From: Paraflavisolibacter caeni
GTDB lineage: Bacteria > Bacteroidota > Bacteroidia > Chitinophagales > Chitinophagaceae
Direction of reading: 5' to 3'
DNA: 62,982 nt
Assembly: GCF_025628885.1 (NCBI RefSeq)
Contig: NZ_JAOTIF010000034.1
Location: forward strand, 1 to 62,982
The notes beneath the pieces were generated by a model. It saw only the letters and a list, made by a program, of their open reading frames with translations. It was not told the DNA's origin and did not search any database. Position 1 is the stretch's first letter, and the number at the start of each line of letters is the position of its first letter. Below are positions 1 to 9,436 of the stretch, one piece after another. Made by a program: the position numbers and the translations under genes.

Positions 1-211
1 CCTAAACAGGCTGGCATACAGCCGCCTAAAACACAAAATTAAAGTAAAAATCTCTTGACTTTTAACACAGAATCTCTATAAGCTGTGGAGGAAATCAAGT
101 ATAGAATGAATGAAAAGAAATATTTGGCAACATATATTATTAATGGCAATAATCCAAAAATTGTGCTTTTAACATGTCATTTCACTTTCGTGTACCTTGC
201 AGCTTTTTTAT

Positions 212-1048
212 ATGGCATCGCATATTCTTTTAATCAATTGTCCGGACCAAAGAGGGTTGGTATTCAAAATCACCGGTGTTCTTTACCAGCATAATCTTAA
301 TATTATTAGCAATGGTGAGTTTGTGGAACGCAACTGGAACCACTTTTTTATGCGCACAGAGTTTTCAGGGGCATTTGACAAGGAAAAACTGCTGCTTGAC
401 CTAACCCAGGCACTACCGGAGGGGGTTGATATCAGGCTGACAGATAAGAAAAAGAAGGATATTGTCCTTTTGGCAACAAAGGAGCATCATTGCATTAGCG
501 ACCTCCTGGTGAGATTTGCATTCAATGAGCTCCAGGCTAATATCCGCGCAGTGATCAGCAATTATGATGTATTGCAGGACCTAACCAGAAAATTCAATGT
601 TCCATTTCATTTTATATCGCATGAAGAAAAAAGCCGGGAGGCTCATGAAGCGGAATTATTGCATACAATACAAATCTATCAGCCTGAATTTATTGTCCTG
701 GCAAAATACATGCGTATTTTATCACCAGGCTTTGTCTCCAATTTCAGTGATTGTATCATCAATATCCACCATTCGTTCTTGCCGGCATTTATTGGAGCAA
801 ATCCATATGCACAGGCTTATGACAGGGGTGTAAAGATCATTGGAGCTACGGCTCACTTTGTCAATAATAACCTAGATGAAGGTCCCATTATTGCACAAAA
901 TGTAATTCCTGTAAATCATACGCATAGTGCACGAGAAATGGCACAAGCAGGACGGGACGTAGAAAAGATCGTATTAGCAAATGCTCTCAGGATGGTGTTT
1001 AACGAGCAAGTATTTGTATACCGCAATAAGACGATCATTTTTGATTAA
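212..1048 (+). CDS. purU: Formyltetrahydrofolate deformylase
   Basis: Hydrolyses 10-formyl-tetrahydrofolate to formate and tetrahydrofolate, balancing one-carbon pools and supplying formate for purine synthesis; cytoplasmic. The 278-residue protein has an N-terminal ACT domain (about residues 1-75, with HILLINCPDQRGLV) and a C-terminal formyl-transferase fold (about 85-265) carrying INIHHSFLP and LDEGPII, which hold the expected Asn, His and Asp catalytic residues. Length is normal for the family. The start is the ATG at 212; the frame is open 15 nt further to a TTG, but the ACT domain begins right at the ATG. It stands alone, with no same-strand neighbour inside the window. Family assignment is secure. 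Confidence 0.95.
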   Translation: MASHILLINCPDQRGLVFKITGVLYQHNLNIISNGEFVERNWNHFFMRTEFSGAFDKEKLLLDLTQALPEGVDIRLTDKKKKDIVLLATKEHHCISDLLVRFAFNELQANIRAVISNYDVLQDLTRKFNVPFHFISHEEKSREAHEAELLHTIQIYQPEFIVLAKYMRILSPGFVSNFSDCIINIHHSFLPAFIGANPYAQAYDRGVKIIGATAHFVNNNLDEGPIIAQNVIPVNHTHSAREMAQAGRDVEKIVLANALRMVFNEQVFVYRNKTIIFD

Positions 1049-1085
1049 TCTTCATGAGAAAAATTAATCAATCGTAGTATGATAA

Positions 1086-1143
1086 TGGGTTAGGAGTTAC
1101 GGGACTTAAACAATTGAATTCAAGTCTCCTAAATCCTAACCCA
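1086..1143. repeat. Imperfect 22-bp inverted repeat after purU
   Basis: Arms at 1086-1107 and 1122-1143 pair over 22 positions with about three mismatches around a 14-nt spacer. It lies in the purU-META convergent interval and could fold as a transcription terminator, although no clean T-run follows either arm. The rest of the 1049-1326 interval shows no gene. Confidence 0.6.
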
Positions 1144-1326
1144 TAATTATTCACCAACTTTCTTAACTTCTGCGTTCTGTATCAGAACCGGAGTTTCTAT
1201 TAGCGTCATGGTCGGCCTGCTTTTTCTATGGCTCAGAACGTTGAGCGCCTGTTTGTTTCCCATGATTTGCTTTTTGTTGGGAGCCTGTTTCTCTAAGGAA
1301 AATATGGAGGGCAAGGTTTGGTAGCT

Positions 1327-1821
1327 TCAATTTTTCTTTGCATGAAAAACGATATTACCGGTGACATCACGCAGCAAAAGTGAATCATTAGTAACTGAAT
1401 AATTACTAATTGTCTGCTGAATCAACTTTAGAAAAGCAGTTTCCTGATCCATATTGTTACAGGCCATTTTGGTTGATGTCAAATTTCCGAACCTGATTCC
1501 GGTACCTTTCAATGTAAACTTACCTGAAATGGTGTTGCAGCCAGTACTGCCTGAAAAAGTGGAATCACCATTGATGGTCAGGGAGGCATTGGTAAGCGAT
1601 TCAGCCTCTACCCGTGGTTGTCGCCTCATGGAGGTGAAATTCCAAGTTCCTTTCAAGAGATTGAGGTAGGATTTCTGGTTAGTAGTCACTTCAACTTCAT
1701 AGTATTCAACTTCATCCTTAGTTTCGACGACTCTAGGCCTTACAATAGTACCAGCTTTTACCTGGGCATAAGATGTAGAAGCAAAAAAGACTGAGCAGAG
1801 GAGAAAACAAAGCGGTTTCAT
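1327..1821 (-). CDS. Secreted META-domain (HslJ-like) protein
   Basis: The 164-residue protein starts with a signal peptide (MKPLCFLLCSVFFASTSYAQ). It then carries a META domain, family PF03724, from about residue 55: LLKGTWNFTSM, then STFSGSTGCNTISGKFTL, then a second conserved stretch TSTKMACNNMDQETAFLKL. META domains are small beta-rich folds found in HslJ-type stress proteins and in many periplasmic proteins of Bacteroidota; their molecular function is unclear. It lies downstream of nothing obvious on its strand and is separated from lon by an inverted repeat. The domain call is good; the function is unknown. Confidence 0.8.
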   Translation of the reverse strand: MKPLCFLLCSVFFASTSYAQVKAGTIVRPRVVETKDEVEYYEVEVTTNQKSYLNLLKGTWNFTSMRRQPRVEAESLTNASLTINGDSTFSGSTGCNTISGKFTLKGTGIRFGNLTSTKMACNNMDQETAFLKLIQQTISNYSVTNDSLLLRDVTGNIVFHAKKN

Positions 1822-1836
1822 AATGGTCGTTTTAAA

Positions 1837-1949
1837 GTTTGTAGTTTGAAGTTTTTTATAGGGGAAGGGATCTATTACCTGGTTAGGGAGTTACCAAGTG
1901 GAAGACAACGCTCGTGTCAAGATAAATAAAAAAACTTCAAACTACAAAC
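1837..1949. repeat. 21-bp perfect inverted repeat around a 71-nt core
   Basis: The arm gtttgtagtttgaagttttt (with one further T) at 1837-1857 is the exact reverse complement of 1929-1949. The two arms enclose 71 nt between the lon stop codon and the start of the META gene. The arms are A/T-homopolymer rich. This is more than an ordinary terminator hairpin and may be a small dispersed palindromic element. Confidence 0.7.
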
Positions 1950-1957
1950 CGTACTAT

Positions 1958-4354
1958 TTAGTCTTGTAAGGCTAAATCTAAAACCTGGCTCATGTTCTTC
2001 ACATAATGAAAACTTAAGCCTTTGATGTATTCAGGGTTAATGTCCTGTACATCTTTTTCATTTTGCCAGCACAAGATCAATTCTTTCAGGCCAGCTCTTT
2101 TGGCAGCCAGTACTTTTTCTTTAATACCTCCAACTGGCAATACCAAACCACGAAGGGTGATTTCGCCAGTCATGCCTAAATAAGGACGAACTTTCCTACC
2201 GGTAACAGCAGAAGCCAGTGATGTAAGCATGGTAATACCTGCACTGGGGCCATCTTTAGGCACAGCACCTTCCGGAACGTGAATATGGACTGTTTTCCTT
2301 TCAAACAGCTTGGAATCAATACCATACTTTTTAGCATTGGCACTTAAATAAGATAACGCTGTGGTAGCACTTTCCTTCATGACATTTCCCAAATTACCTG
2401 TCAAACGCAATTCGGACTTACCATCACTCATAGTAGCTTCAATAAACAATATATCACCACCTACATAGGTGTAAGCCAAACCTACAGCAATTCCCGGCAT
2501 ATTAGCAGCCTTGTACATTTCGTTGTTATACCTGGCCCGGCCCAATATGGCTTCTATATCAGGAACCGTCAGCGTTGATTTTATATTGCCATCCAGGGCT
2601 AAAGTTTTTGCCTGGTTGCGCATAATGGCAGCCAACTGACGGTCCAATTCACGGACGCCACTTTCCCTGGTATAATCCTGTATAATTTTTTCCAGGACCT
2701 TGTTATTGATGGTAAACCTTGTATGATTCAAACCATGCGCTTCCTTTTGCTTTGGGATTAAGTGACGTTTCGCTATTTCAATTTTTTCTTCCACCGCATA
2801 ACCGCTTAATTCAATAATTTCAAGACGGTCACGAAGGGCTGGTTGAATATTCTGGAGGTTATTGGCAGTTGCAATAAACAATACTTTACTTAAGTCGTAT
2901 TCCAACTCCAGGTAATTGTCGTAGAAGGTATTATTCTGTTCAGGATCCAAAACTTCAAGCAAGGCGCTGCTGGGGTCGCCACGATGATCAGAGCCAACTT
3001 TGTCGATTTCATCCAGGATCATGACAGGATTGGAAGATTTCACCTTGCGGATGGATTGTACGATCCTTCCTGGCATGGCACCAATATACGTCTTGCGGTG
3101 ACCACGGATCTCACTTTCATCGTGGATACCTCCAAGACTAAGGCGAACGTATTTTCTGCCTATGGCGTTGGCGATACTGCGGCCCAACGAAGTTTTACCA
3201 ATTCCAGGAGGGCCATAAAAGCAAAGTATAGGACTTTTCATGTCACCCTTCAACTTTAAAACAGCTAAATACTCCAGGATCCTTTCCTTTATTTTGTCCA
3301 TACCATAGTGGTCATGGTCTAAAATCTCTTTTGCCTTTTTCAGGTCATATACATCATGAGTATATTCCTGCCATGGAAGGTCGAGCATCAGGTCAAGGTG
3401 ATTATATACAACGGAATAATCCGGTGTACTGGGATGCATGCGCTCCAGTTTCTCCGCCCCCTTTTTAAACATCTCCCTAGCAGCCTCTGTCCATTTCTTG
3501 GACTCAGCCTTTTTCATCATCTCTTTCACTTCCCGTTCATTGACATCACCACCCAGTTCCTCTTTGATGCTTTTCAGCTGTTGTTGGAGGAAATACTCTC
3601 GCTGCTGTTTATCGATCTCAACTTTCGTTTTGTTGGTTACCTTATTTTTCAATTCAGCAAACTGCAGCTCTTTTTGCAGGAATTGCATCAGCAGATTAGC
3701 TCTTTCCCTGATATTATCCAATTCGAGCAGGTTTTGTTTCTCTCTTACATCAGTATTCAGGTTAGAGGAAACAAAATGAATCAGAAAGGAAGGATTCTCA
3801 ATATTTCTTAATATTATAGAAGCTTCAGACGGGATGTTTGGCGAAAGTTGGATGATGTCTGCCGCCAGGTCTTTAATATTGGAAACATAAGCTTCAAAGT
3901 CCGGATCGGTTGGCGCTTCGTCCTCGCCCAAAACCTTGATTGTTGCTTTAAAATATGGTTCTTCAGCTGTAAGCTCCTGTACTGAAAAACGGGAACGCCC
4001 CTGGATAATGATCGTAGTGCCGCCGTCGGGCATTTTTATCTGTTTTACGATGCGGGCAACAGTACCAATAGCTTCCAGATCTTTGAAATCCGGATCCTCG
4101 ATATTGCTGTCTTTTTGGGCGATTACACCGATCAATTTATTGCCTTTATAGGCATCGCCAACGGCTTTAATGCTTTTATCACGACCTACGGTAATTGGCA
4201 AAACAACACCTGGAAATAAAACAGTATTGCGTAATGGAAGTAATGCTAATTCAGAGGGTATTTCAGTAGTATCAGAGAAATCAGAATCATTTTCATTGAT
4301 TGGGATGATGGGCATAAAGTCCATTTCATCCTCGGGTTTTAAAAAAAACTTCAC
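1958..4354 (-). CDS. lon: ATP-dependent protease Lon
   Basis: Cytoplasmic AAA+ serine protease that degrades misfolded and regulatory proteins. The 798 residues show the N-terminal substrate-binding domain (LALLPLRNTVLFPGVVLP), a helical linker, a Walker A motif GPPGIGKTSL near residue 375, Walker B MILDEIDKVG, and a C-terminal protease domain with catalytic Ser in KDGPSAGITML and catalytic Lys in GGIKEKVLAAKRAG. The frame opens with a GTG at 4354. Two in-frame ATGs at residues 11 and 14 are alternative starts, because the first conserved Lon residues begin only near residue 36. A run of eight A/T bases sits just inside the proposed start. Monocistronic as far as can be seen. Confidence 0.97.
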   Translation of the reverse strand: MKFFLKPEDEMDFMPIIPINENDSDFSDTTEIPSELALLPLRNTVLFPGVVLPITVGRDKSIKAVGDAYKGNKLIGVIAQKDSNIEDPDFKDLEAIGTVARIVKQIKMPDGGTTIIIQGRSRFSVQELTAEEPYFKATIKVLGEDEAPTDPDFEAYVSNIKDLAADIIQLSPNIPSEASIILRNIENPSFLIHFVSSNLNTDVREKQNLLELDNIRERANLLMQFLQKELQFAELKNKVTNKTKVEIDKQQREYFLQQQLKSIKEELGGDVNEREVKEMMKKAESKKWTEAAREMFKKGAEKLERMHPSTPDYSVVYNHLDLMLDLPWQEYTHDVYDLKKAKEILDHDHYGMDKIKERILEYLAVLKLKGDMKSPILCFYGPPGIGKTSLGRSIANAIGRKYVRLSLGGIHDESEIRGHRKTYIGAMPGRIVQSIRKVKSSNPVMILDEIDKVGSDHRGDPSSALLEVLDPEQNNTFYDNYLELEYDLSKVLFIATANNLQNIQPALRDRLEIIELSGYAVEEKIEIAKRHLIPKQKEAHGLNHTRFTINNKVLEKIIQDYTRESGVRELDRQLAAIMRNQAKTLALDGNIKSTLTVPDIEAILGRARYNNEMYKAANMPGIAVGLAYTYVGGDILFIEATMSDGKSELRLTGNLGNVMKESATTALSYLSANAKKYGIDSKLFERKTVHIHVPEGAVPKDGPSAGITMLTSLASAVTGRKVRPYLGMTGEITLRGLVLPVGGIKEKVLAAKRAGLKELILCWQNEKDVQDINPEYIKGLSFHYVKNMSQVLDLALQD

Positions 4355-4482
4355 TCACAATAATTTTAAGTGCGACAATATAACTTTTGTACTGAATCGT
4401 TACAAATGTAAATCAGGTTTTGTTAGTGGTCAATATTAATGCCATACCAAAGTAACCGGTAAAACTGTCAGAAATAAAAAAA

Positions 4483-4512
4483 GAGACCGTCTCCAACTTT
4501 TGAAACGGTCTC
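4483..4512 (-). terminator. Intrinsic terminator of the OmpW-like gene
   Basis: Arms 4483-4493 and 4502-4512 pair over 11 positions with one mismatch (core gagaccgt/acggtctc). On the minus strand the hairpin is followed by a T-rich tract (4482 downward). It lies 25 nt past the stop codon of the minus-strand gene that ends at 4537, so it ends that transcript ahead of lon. Confidence 0.8.
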
Positions 4513-4536
4513 CTAATAAATCCTACACAAAGTATC

Positions 4537-5121
4537 TTAGAGGGCTAAACCAACTGACAATTGCCAGCCCTGGTTTTTCCATTTGGACTGATCTCCAACC
4601 TGATCTATATCCTTAATATCATTCAAGCCCACAAAATAGCGTCCTGATAGACGAAACTTACTGATCTTTAATTGAGCGCCACCCAAGACTGAAAAGTCGC
4701 CATTTGAAATTGCATCCTCCCCATTTTTGACAAGCGATTTATCCTTATCAATCAAAACTCCGAATTGCGGACCAGCAATTAAAGAAAGCGAGCTTCCTAA
4801 TTTATAACTCAATAGTAGCGGGATGGAAAGATAGTTCAATTTAGCTTTTTGGCTAAATGGATGACTATAAACATCTCCAAAACTCGTGTCTACTCTAGTT
4901 TGATATTGGTTAAATAACACTTCAGGCTGGATACCCAATTTTCCTCCGAGGCCTATTTCCGCAAAACCACCCAAGTGGTAACCTGTTTCAAATTCATCCT
5001 TAAAGGATTTACCGTCTATTTTTGTCAAGTTAGCGCCTGCTTTAACCCCTAAAGTAAACTGAGCCATTGCAATATTTGCTAATAGAACTGCGCCGAGAAG
5101 TACACACAATTTTTTGTTCAT
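4537..5121 (-). CDS. Small outer-membrane beta-barrel protein
   Basis: A 194-residue secreted protein with signal peptide MNKKLCVLLGAVLLANIAMAQ followed by FTLGVKAGANLTKIDG, the opening strand typical of the porin-like Bacteroidota family PF13568 (OMP_b-brl_2). Alternating hydrophobic strands follow (LGGFAEIGLGGKLGIQPEVLF, LNYLSIPLLLSYKLG) and the chain ends GWQLSVGLAL. The open frame reaches 12 codons further upstream, but the signal peptide fixes the start at the ATG at 5121. These barrels are abundant in the phylum and their individual functions are mostly unknown. Confidence 0.85.
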   Translation of the reverse strand: MNKKLCVLLGAVLLANIAMAQFTLGVKAGANLTKIDGKSFKDEFETGYHLGGFAEIGLGGKLGIQPEVLFNQYQTRVDTSFGDVYSHPFSQKAKLNYLSIPLLLSYKLGSSLSLIAGPQFGVLIDKDKSLVKNGEDAISNGDFSVLGGAQLKISKFRLSGRYFVGLNDIKDIDQVGDQSKWKNQGWQLSVGLAL

Positions 5122-5279
5122 AAAGGTAGATTTATCTGTAAAAAAAATTCTCAACATTTAAAATCAACTGCCTGATCTATAAATAAAAAGGCCACTATAC
5201 TATCAGCCATCCCTGTGCCAAAGTTCTTTTTTGGAAGGAGAAAGAAAGATGAAGTTTAACGAGCTAAAAGTTAATGAAT

Positions 5280-6281
5280 TCAAAATAAAAACCCAGAGCT
5301 GATCATGAAGGAGGTCGTAAACTTCTGAGCTGCTTTAGGCAAATAGTAATCAAACATTAATTGAGGTTGGAAGAAGAACTTATCCTTTGAAAATTCAGAT
5401 TTTAAAAAAGCGGTTAATGATAAAGGTTGAAACTTTGTAGTTTGGTCCAGCGAATAGTTTTGTGGACCAAAAAAACGATTTCCATTCATTAACTTCTTAT
5501 TGTTGTTCGTAGTAATACTTTGGTTGAATCCATAATTCTGGGTTCCTGCAGTAACTGATAACTGAGGTGTAAACCTGACAAAGTCATCTGAAACCAGAAC
5601 ATCTAACCAGTAAAAGTCGTGACGAAGTGAAAAGTTCAGGTTGAAATCCCTAATACTTTCCACCCTGCTTATTTGATCAACATTTCTAAGCCTTTTTAAT
5701 AATTTTATTTGATCCTCCCTCTTCTCAACTTCGGTTCGCGATCCCCATCCATAAGAGGCCGATATCGAGGGTTTCAACCATGTATAACGATAGGAGAAAT
5801 AAGTATATACTTCATTTTGCAAAGGCGAAGTATAAAAGTTCAAAGAATCCTTTGTAAAAAAGCGTGTATATGATAACCCTGTCAAAAAACCAGGATTCTT
5901 TAAATAATCATAAGATGCTGTTGCTGACCACTGGTAGGCGTTCAACCCCTTATTTTCTTTTACAATAGCTGCAGCGGCATTGATGCCCAGCCCACTTTTG
6001 CTGAAATATCCCAAGGATGGTGATAAGGCTAAATTTTTGTCAGGAGTCAAATAAGCACTAGAAGCGGACTTATAATTAAATACCCTATTTCCTATTCCAA
6101 TACTAACAATAGTAAAATTGCGGGGTTTTGTTAATGAGTCTAAAAAGCCGTCTAATTCATTAAACAATTCATCGTAATCTATATCTGAATTCAGGTTATT
6201 CTTTTGAGTGGTATCTTTTTGTGCCTTCAGATTCTGAGGACTAAAAATTACTATTACTATCAATAGCAGATAATGTTTCAT
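5280..6281 (-). CDS. Predicted outer-membrane beta-barrel, unknown function
   Basis: I do not recognise a named family. The 333-residue protein has a signal peptide (about residues 1-20, ending LKAQ), a short acidic Asp/Asn-rich segment, then a long run of alternating aromatic and hydrophobic strands (for example GFLTGLSYTRFF, YTYFSYRYTWLKPSISASYG, FNLNFSLRHDFYWLDVLV). It ends in a C-terminal phenylalanine (SSGFLF), the usual outer-membrane barrel signature. It is in the same orientation as its neighbours but separated from them by more than 100 nt. The barrel assignment is inferred from sequence pattern only. Confidence 0.7.
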   Translation of the reverse strand: MKHYLLLIVIVIFSPQNLKAQKDTTQKNNLNSDIDYDELFNELDGFLDSLTKPRNFTIVSIGIGNRVFNYKSASSAYLTPDKNLALSPSLGYFSKSGLGINAAAAIVKENKGLNAYQWSATASYDYLKNPGFLTGLSYTRFFTKDSLNFYTSPLQNEVYTYFSYRYTWLKPSISASYGWGSRTEVEKREDQIKLLKRLRNVDQISRVESIRDFNLNFSLRHDFYWLDVLVSDDFVRFTPQLSVTAGTQNYGFNQSITTNNNKKLMNGNRFFGPQNYSLDQTTKFQPLSLTAFLKSEFSKDKFFFQPQLMFDYYLPKAAQKFTTSFMISSGFLF

Positions 6282-6385
6282 TCTATTAATTCGTGTATCT
6301 ATTGTTGGTATTTTTCAGGAAGCGGTATCCTGATGATTATAATAATCTGATCGTAAAAATATTGACAAAAGAAATATGCCAGGTA

Positions 6386-7636
6386 TTAACTTAATTCTAT
6401 CAAAGTAATTTCAGGCAAAATGCCCACCCTACCAGGATAACCTAAAAATCCAAAACCTCTATTTACATATAATTTCTGTCTGCCCTCTTCATATAAACCT
6501 GCCCATTGCCGATATACATATTGCACAGGGCTCCAACGGAACCAGGGTAATTCTACGCCAAACTGCATCCCATGTGTATGTCCGGCCAACATCAAATCGA
6601 TATCCGGATATTTAGTCCTTACTTCAGCATCCCAATGCGATGGGTCATGACTCATTAAAAGTTTAAATGGAATTTCTTCTGCACCAGAATACGCATGCTC
6701 CAACCTTCCATATTTCGGGAAATTGGCCTTTGCGCTCCAGTTTTCAACTCCGATCAACGCCATGCGTTCACTATTTTTTTCTAAAACTACATGCTCATTC
6801 AGTAAAAGCCTCCACCCCATTTCTGAATGAATGGCTTTTACATGCTCCAGGTTCTGCACCTTCTGTTCTTTGCTACTCCAGGTCTCATAATCGCCATAAT
6901 CGTGATTGCCGAGAATGGAATAAACGCCCAGAGGAGCTTTTAGCAGGCTAAAGATATCTTTATAATTAGCCATTTCCTCGGCCCTGCCATTTACCAGGTC
7001 GCCAGTAAATAATATTAAATCAGGTTGAAGCTTTAGTATTTTTTCTATGCCCCTTTGGACTGCGGACTTATTATGAAAACTACCACTATGAACATCTGAG
7101 ATCTGGACGATTTTCAAACCCCTGAAAGCCTGGGGCAAATTAGAAAAGCTAATGGGCACTTTTCTAACCCGATAATCGTATTTGTTGGAAAAGCCATAGA
7201 CTAGTGATCCCAACAGCCCCCCTCCTGTCACCAGGCCAAGCCAGCTCAAAAAGACAGATCGGTTAATAGTCTGTCCTTCCTGCATCTGTTCTCCTTCCGT
7301 ATTGTAAAAAAACAACTTACCTGCAACCCATTGGAATCCCCGCCGCACATCATCAATCATTAAAAACAGAGAGACTAGGATTTTAGCAAAAAAGACAGAG
7401 GCTATCATTACAAAAATCACAGTCCTCAATCCTTTAGAAATACTATCCAGGTTTAAATAGGGCAAGGCTATAAATAGCAAAAGGGCAGAAACGGACAATA
7501 CCCAGTAAATTATATTAGAAATTGTGCGCACTTTTTCACTAGCTGCTTGATTAACGACTTTTATCGCCTGGAAAACGTAAAAATCCAAAACAAGCATCAA
7601 TCCGATGATCACAAACCAAAAGGGTGTATTTCTCAT
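6386..7636 (-). CDS. Membrane-anchored calcineurin-like metallophosphoesterase
   Basis: The 416-residue protein has about four N-terminal membrane helices (residues 1-150) and then a metallophosphoesterase domain of the YkuE-like group. All five metal-binding blocks are present: ISDVHSG (DxH), LFTGDLVNG (GDxxN), LGNHDYG (GNHD), LLMSHDP and LAGHTHGMQFG. The family hydrolyses phosphate mono- or diesters, and membrane-bound members often act on lipid-linked phosphates; the substrate here is not known. Divergent from the UPF0173 gene. Confidence 0.9.
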   Translation of the reverse strand: MRNTPFWFVIIGLMLVLDFYVFQAIKVVNQAASEKVRTISNIIYWVLSVSALLLFIALPYLNLDSISKGLRTVIFVMIASVFFAKILVSLFLMIDDVRRGFQWVAGKLFFYNTEGEQMQEGQTINRSVFLSWLGLVTGGGLLGSLVYGFSNKYDYRVRKVPISFSNLPQAFRGLKIVQISDVHSGSFHNKSAVQRGIEKILKLQPDLILFTGDLVNGRAEEMANYKDIFSLLKAPLGVYSILGNHDYGDYETWSSKEQKVQNLEHVKAIHSEMGWRLLLNEHVVLEKNSERMALIGVENWSAKANFPKYGRLEHAYSGAEEIPFKLLMSHDPSHWDAEVRTKYPDIDLMLAGHTHGMQFGVELPWFRWSPVQYVYRQWAGLYEEGRQKLYVNRGFGFLGYPGRVGILPEITLIELS

Positions 7637-7898
7637 AATTATATCCTTAAAAGGTCATGCGAAGAAAAGAAATATTGAAAAGATCGGGTGCCAGTGTCAT
7701 AAATTAACAAAACATAAAAACCAAACATATTGTGTGCCGCATGAATGAGACTTCAACCTATGTTTAATTATACAAGGATATCAGCAATATATACATATAA
7801 ATTATTAATAAATATTTATTTGTGCTTATTTTTTGCTACATTGGCATCTTCCTGTTCAGCTTATATATCCACATCCCTCTTTTTGCCAAATGATACCT

Positions 7899-7906
7899 TA
7901 TTTTTG
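7899..7906 (+). promoter_or_regulatory. Bacteroidota -7 promoter element for UPF0173-parAB
   Basis: TATTTTTG matches the Bacteroidota -7 consensus TAnnTTTG and lies 27 nt before the ATG at 7934. A TTTG at 7882-7885 is 13 nt upstream, shorter than the usual spacing to a -33 element. It probably drives the whole plus-strand run to dapB. The rest of the 7637-7933 interval is AT-rich without a visible gene. Confidence 0.5.
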
Positions 7907-7933
7907 CAAATACCTATATAATTAATTGGTTTT

Positions 7934-8614
7934 ATGCGATTTACTTATTTTGGACATTCATCTTTTGCAATGGAGTTACAGGGTAAGCAGGTAGTTTTTG
8001 ATCCTTTTATCACGCCAAACCCACTGGCCAAGAAAATTGACATTCATAGCATTCCTGCCGATTATATTCTACTTTCACATGGTCATGGTGACCATGTAGC
8101 AGACTGTGCAGCCATTGCAAAACGAACCAATGCCACTGTAGTAAGTAATTTTGAGGTAGTAGATTGGGCGACAAGACAAGGAATTGAGAAAACGCATCCT
8201 ATGAATCAGGGCGGGAAAAAAGAATTTGAATTCGGGATGCTAAAATGTGTGAACGCCATTCATTCATCCGGCCTGCCGGACGGCACAAATGGGGGCAATC
8301 CTATGGGTTTTGTCATTACAACCAGTGAGAAAAATTTTTATTATACTGGAGATACAGCTTTAACCATGGATATGCAACTGATTCCCCGTTGGGCTACCCT
8401 GGATTTTGCGATTATGTGCATTGGCGACAACTTTACGATGGGCTATGAGGATGCCGTTGAGGCGGCAAAGATGGTACAGACCAATGTTGTTATAGGGGTT
8501 CATTACGATACATTCCCTTACATACAAATCAATCATGCTTTGGTAAATCAAGCTTTTGCAAGTGCAGGTATCACATTGCACTTGCCTACGATTGGCGAAA
8601 CCATAGAACTTTAA
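7934..8614 (+). CDS. UPF0173 metal-dependent hydrolase (UlaG-like)
   Basis: A 226-residue metallo-beta-lactamase-fold hydrolase. The start MRFTYFGHSSFAMELQGKQV, the metal motif LSHGHGDHVAD (HxHxDH), a later His region (NAIHSSGLPDG) and YTGDTALTMDM are the signatures of the UPF0173/UlaG-like group. Family members are cytoplasmic and their substrates are mostly undefined. It is 18 nt ahead of parA on the same strand and is likely cotranscribed with it, but no functional link to chromosome partitioning is known to me. Confidence 0.9.
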   Translation: MRFTYFGHSSFAMELQGKQVVFDPFITPNPLAKKIDIHSIPADYILLSHGHGDHVADCAAIAKRTNATVVSNFEVVDWATRQGIEKTHPMNQGGKKEFEFGMLKCVNAIHSSGLPDGTNGGNPMGFVITTSEKNFYYTGDTALTMDMQLIPRWATLDFAIMCIGDNFTMGYEDAVEAAKMVQTNVVIGVHYDTFPYIQINHALVNQAFASAGITLHLPTIGETIEL

Positions 8615-8632
8615 AAATATTTAGCTGATATA

Positions 8633-9436
8633 ATGGGCAGAATAATTGGAGTAGCAAATCAAAAAGGCGGCGTTGGGAAAACGACCACTGCAATCAATCT
8701 TGCAGCCTCCTTTGCCGTTCTTGAATATAAAACCTTGCTAGTAGACGCCGATCCACAGGCAAACAGTACTACAGGGGTAGGTTTCGACCTACAAAACGTT
8801 ACACAGAGTCTGTACGATTGTATGATCGACCAGGCCACGGCAAAGGATGTTGTGCTCAAATCAGATATCCCCAACCTCGACCTCCTTCCTTCTCATATAG
8901 ACCTGGTTGGTGCGGAAATAGAAATGATCAATTATCCTAACCGGGAAATGGTATTAAAACAGATCGTCCAGTCGCTGCGTGATGATTATGATTTTATTAT
9001 TATTGATTGTTCGCCATCCTTAGGGCTGATCACTGTAAATGCGTTGACGGCTTCGGATTCTGTAATTGTCCCTGTTCAATGCGAGTTTTTTGCTCTTGAA
9101 GGATTAGGAAAATTGTTGAATACCATAAAAATTGTTCAAAGTCGCCTTAACACCTCTTTGGTAATTGAAGGTATATTGATGACAATGTACGATGGCCGTT
9201 TGCGTCTTTGCAACCAGGTAGTCAATGAAGTACGACGTCACTTTGAATCTGTAGTGTTCAATACGATTGTGCATCGTAATGCCCGGTTGAGCGAAGCTCC
9301 AAGTGTAGGTAAACCAGTTATTTTGTATGATGCCAGCAGTAAAGGTTCAATAAACTACCTGAACCTTGCTAAGGAAATTCTCCAAAAAAATAATTTAACA
9401 AAGATTCCCCAGGAAGAAAGGACAATTGAATTATAA
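8633..9436 (+). CDS. parA: Chromosome-partitioning ATPase ParA (Soj)
   Basis: Deviant Walker-type ATPase that binds DNA and drives segregation of origin regions together with ParB. The 267 residues show IIGVANQKGGVGKTTTAINL (Walker A with signature lysine), LLVDADPQAN (Walker A' region) and FIIIDCSPSLGLITVNAL (Walker B region). The length and the absence of an N-terminal helix-turn-helix domain fit chromosomal rather than plasmid ParA. It precedes parB. No palindrome resembling the widespread parS site was spotted in the window. Confidence 0.96.
   Translation: MGRIIGVANQKGGVGKTTTAINLAASFAVLEYKTLLVDADPQANSTTGVGFDLQNVTQSLYDCMIDQATAKDVVLKSDIPNLDLLPSHIDLVGAEIEMINYPNREMVLKQIVQSLRDDYDFIIIDCSPSLGLITVNALTASDSVIVPVQCEFFALEGLGKLLNTIKIVQSRLNTSLVIEGILMTMYDGRLRLCNQVVNEVRRHFESVVFNTIVHRNARLSEAPSVGKPVILYDASSKGSINYLNLAKEILQKNNLTKIPQEERTIEL

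Noticed and set aside
85-294. GTG-started frame of 69 codons at the left edge
   Set aside because: It overlaps purU out of frame, has no recognisable protein pattern and starts in a poor context.
3356-3811. 151-codon plus-strand frame over lon
   Set aside because: Antisense shadow of the Lon N-terminal and linker region, without protein features of its own.
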